Shown here: positions 5,383-5,484 of the stretch, piece by piece | How the letters are laid out: each line of letters starts with the position of its first letter | Numbering within the stretch: position 1 is the stretch's first letter | Assembly: GCA_018659505.1 (NCBI GenBank) | Contig: JABJMI010000281.1 | Location: 1 to 5,484 of the forward strand | Reading direction: 5' to 3' | DNA from: Planctomicrobium sp. | GTDB lineage: Bacteria; Planctomycetota; Planctomycetia; Planctomycetales; Planctomycetaceae | DNA: 5,484 bases | Program-made: the position numbers and the translations under genes | Notes under the pieces: model-generated | The model's input: the letters and a program-made list of their open reading frames with translations, nothing else | The model's database searches: none | Told to the model about the DNA's origin: nothing

Positions 5383-5484
5383 CTAGTGAGCGTTCGCCTG
5401 TTCAGTCTTCTTCGTGTCCAGCGATCCATCATCTTCAATCGCAGGATCGTACGGATGTGTCTTTTCCCATTCTCGCCAGAAGTC
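5383..5484 (-). CDS. C-terminal end of a gene entering from the right (partial, unknown)
   Basis: Reading the minus strand from the window edge, the first frame is open for 33 codons to a TAG at 5385-5383. It begins DFWREWEKTHPYDPAIEDDG and ends with an acidic, polar tail (TKKTEQANAH). The aromatic and charged start followed by a disordered-looking end is typical of a protein C-terminus. The neighbouring frame is also open but reads as an arginine-rich string, the usual look of a shadow frame. The family cannot be named from this fragment. The F-W-x-x-W element is faintly like the Trp-rich tail of the convergent gene, but too short to claim relatedness. Confidence 0.6.
   Translation of the reverse strand, partial: DFWREWEKTHPYDPAIEDDGSLDTKKTEQANAH

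Overview
The window looks like ordinary chromosomal DNA from a free-living Gram-negative-type bacterium, most likely a planctomycete of moderate GC content. This rests on inference: long AT-leaning intergenic gaps, weak or absent Shine-Dalgarno sequences, a secreted NHL propeller, a single-pass membrane protein and an Ig-like/HEAT-tail secreted protein of styles common in Planctomycetia, beside two housekeeping-type enzymes. No marker gene settles the taxonomy. There is no mobile element, CRISPR array, rRNA or tRNA that I can see.

Layout. Bases 1-256 hold little: a possible 3' end of a gene entering from the left (to 74), a doubtful 49-codon minus-strand ORF, and a cluster of short direct repeats just before the first full gene. 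Five complete plus-strand genes follow: a secreted six-bladed beta-propeller of the NHL class whose residues resemble the active site of peptidyl-alpha-hydroxyglycine alpha-amidating lyase (257-1264), closed by a convincing intrinsic terminator; pyroglutamyl-peptidase I with an intact Glu/Cys/His catalytic set (1354-1950); a ROK-family sugar kinase, probably a glucokinase, with a complete zinc motif (2011-2991), followed by a strong hairpin; a single-pass membrane protein of unknown function (3085-3753); and, after a 239-base gap, a secreted protein with an Ig-like middle and a Trp-rich HEAT-like tail (3993-5270). A minus-strand gene enters from the right, so only its last 33 codons are seen (5383-5484), convergent with the fifth gene.

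How the genes work together. The terminator after the first gene separates it from the rest. The peptidase and the kinase are 60 bases apart and may be co-transcribed, but they share no obvious pathway: one trims N-terminal pyroglutamate from peptides and the other phosphorylates a sugar. The two unknown exported or membrane proteins look like independent units. I see no convincing new multi-gene system. The points most worth checking are the PAL-like active site of the first gene, its position beside a peptide-end-trimming enzyme, and the domain make-up of the last complete gene.
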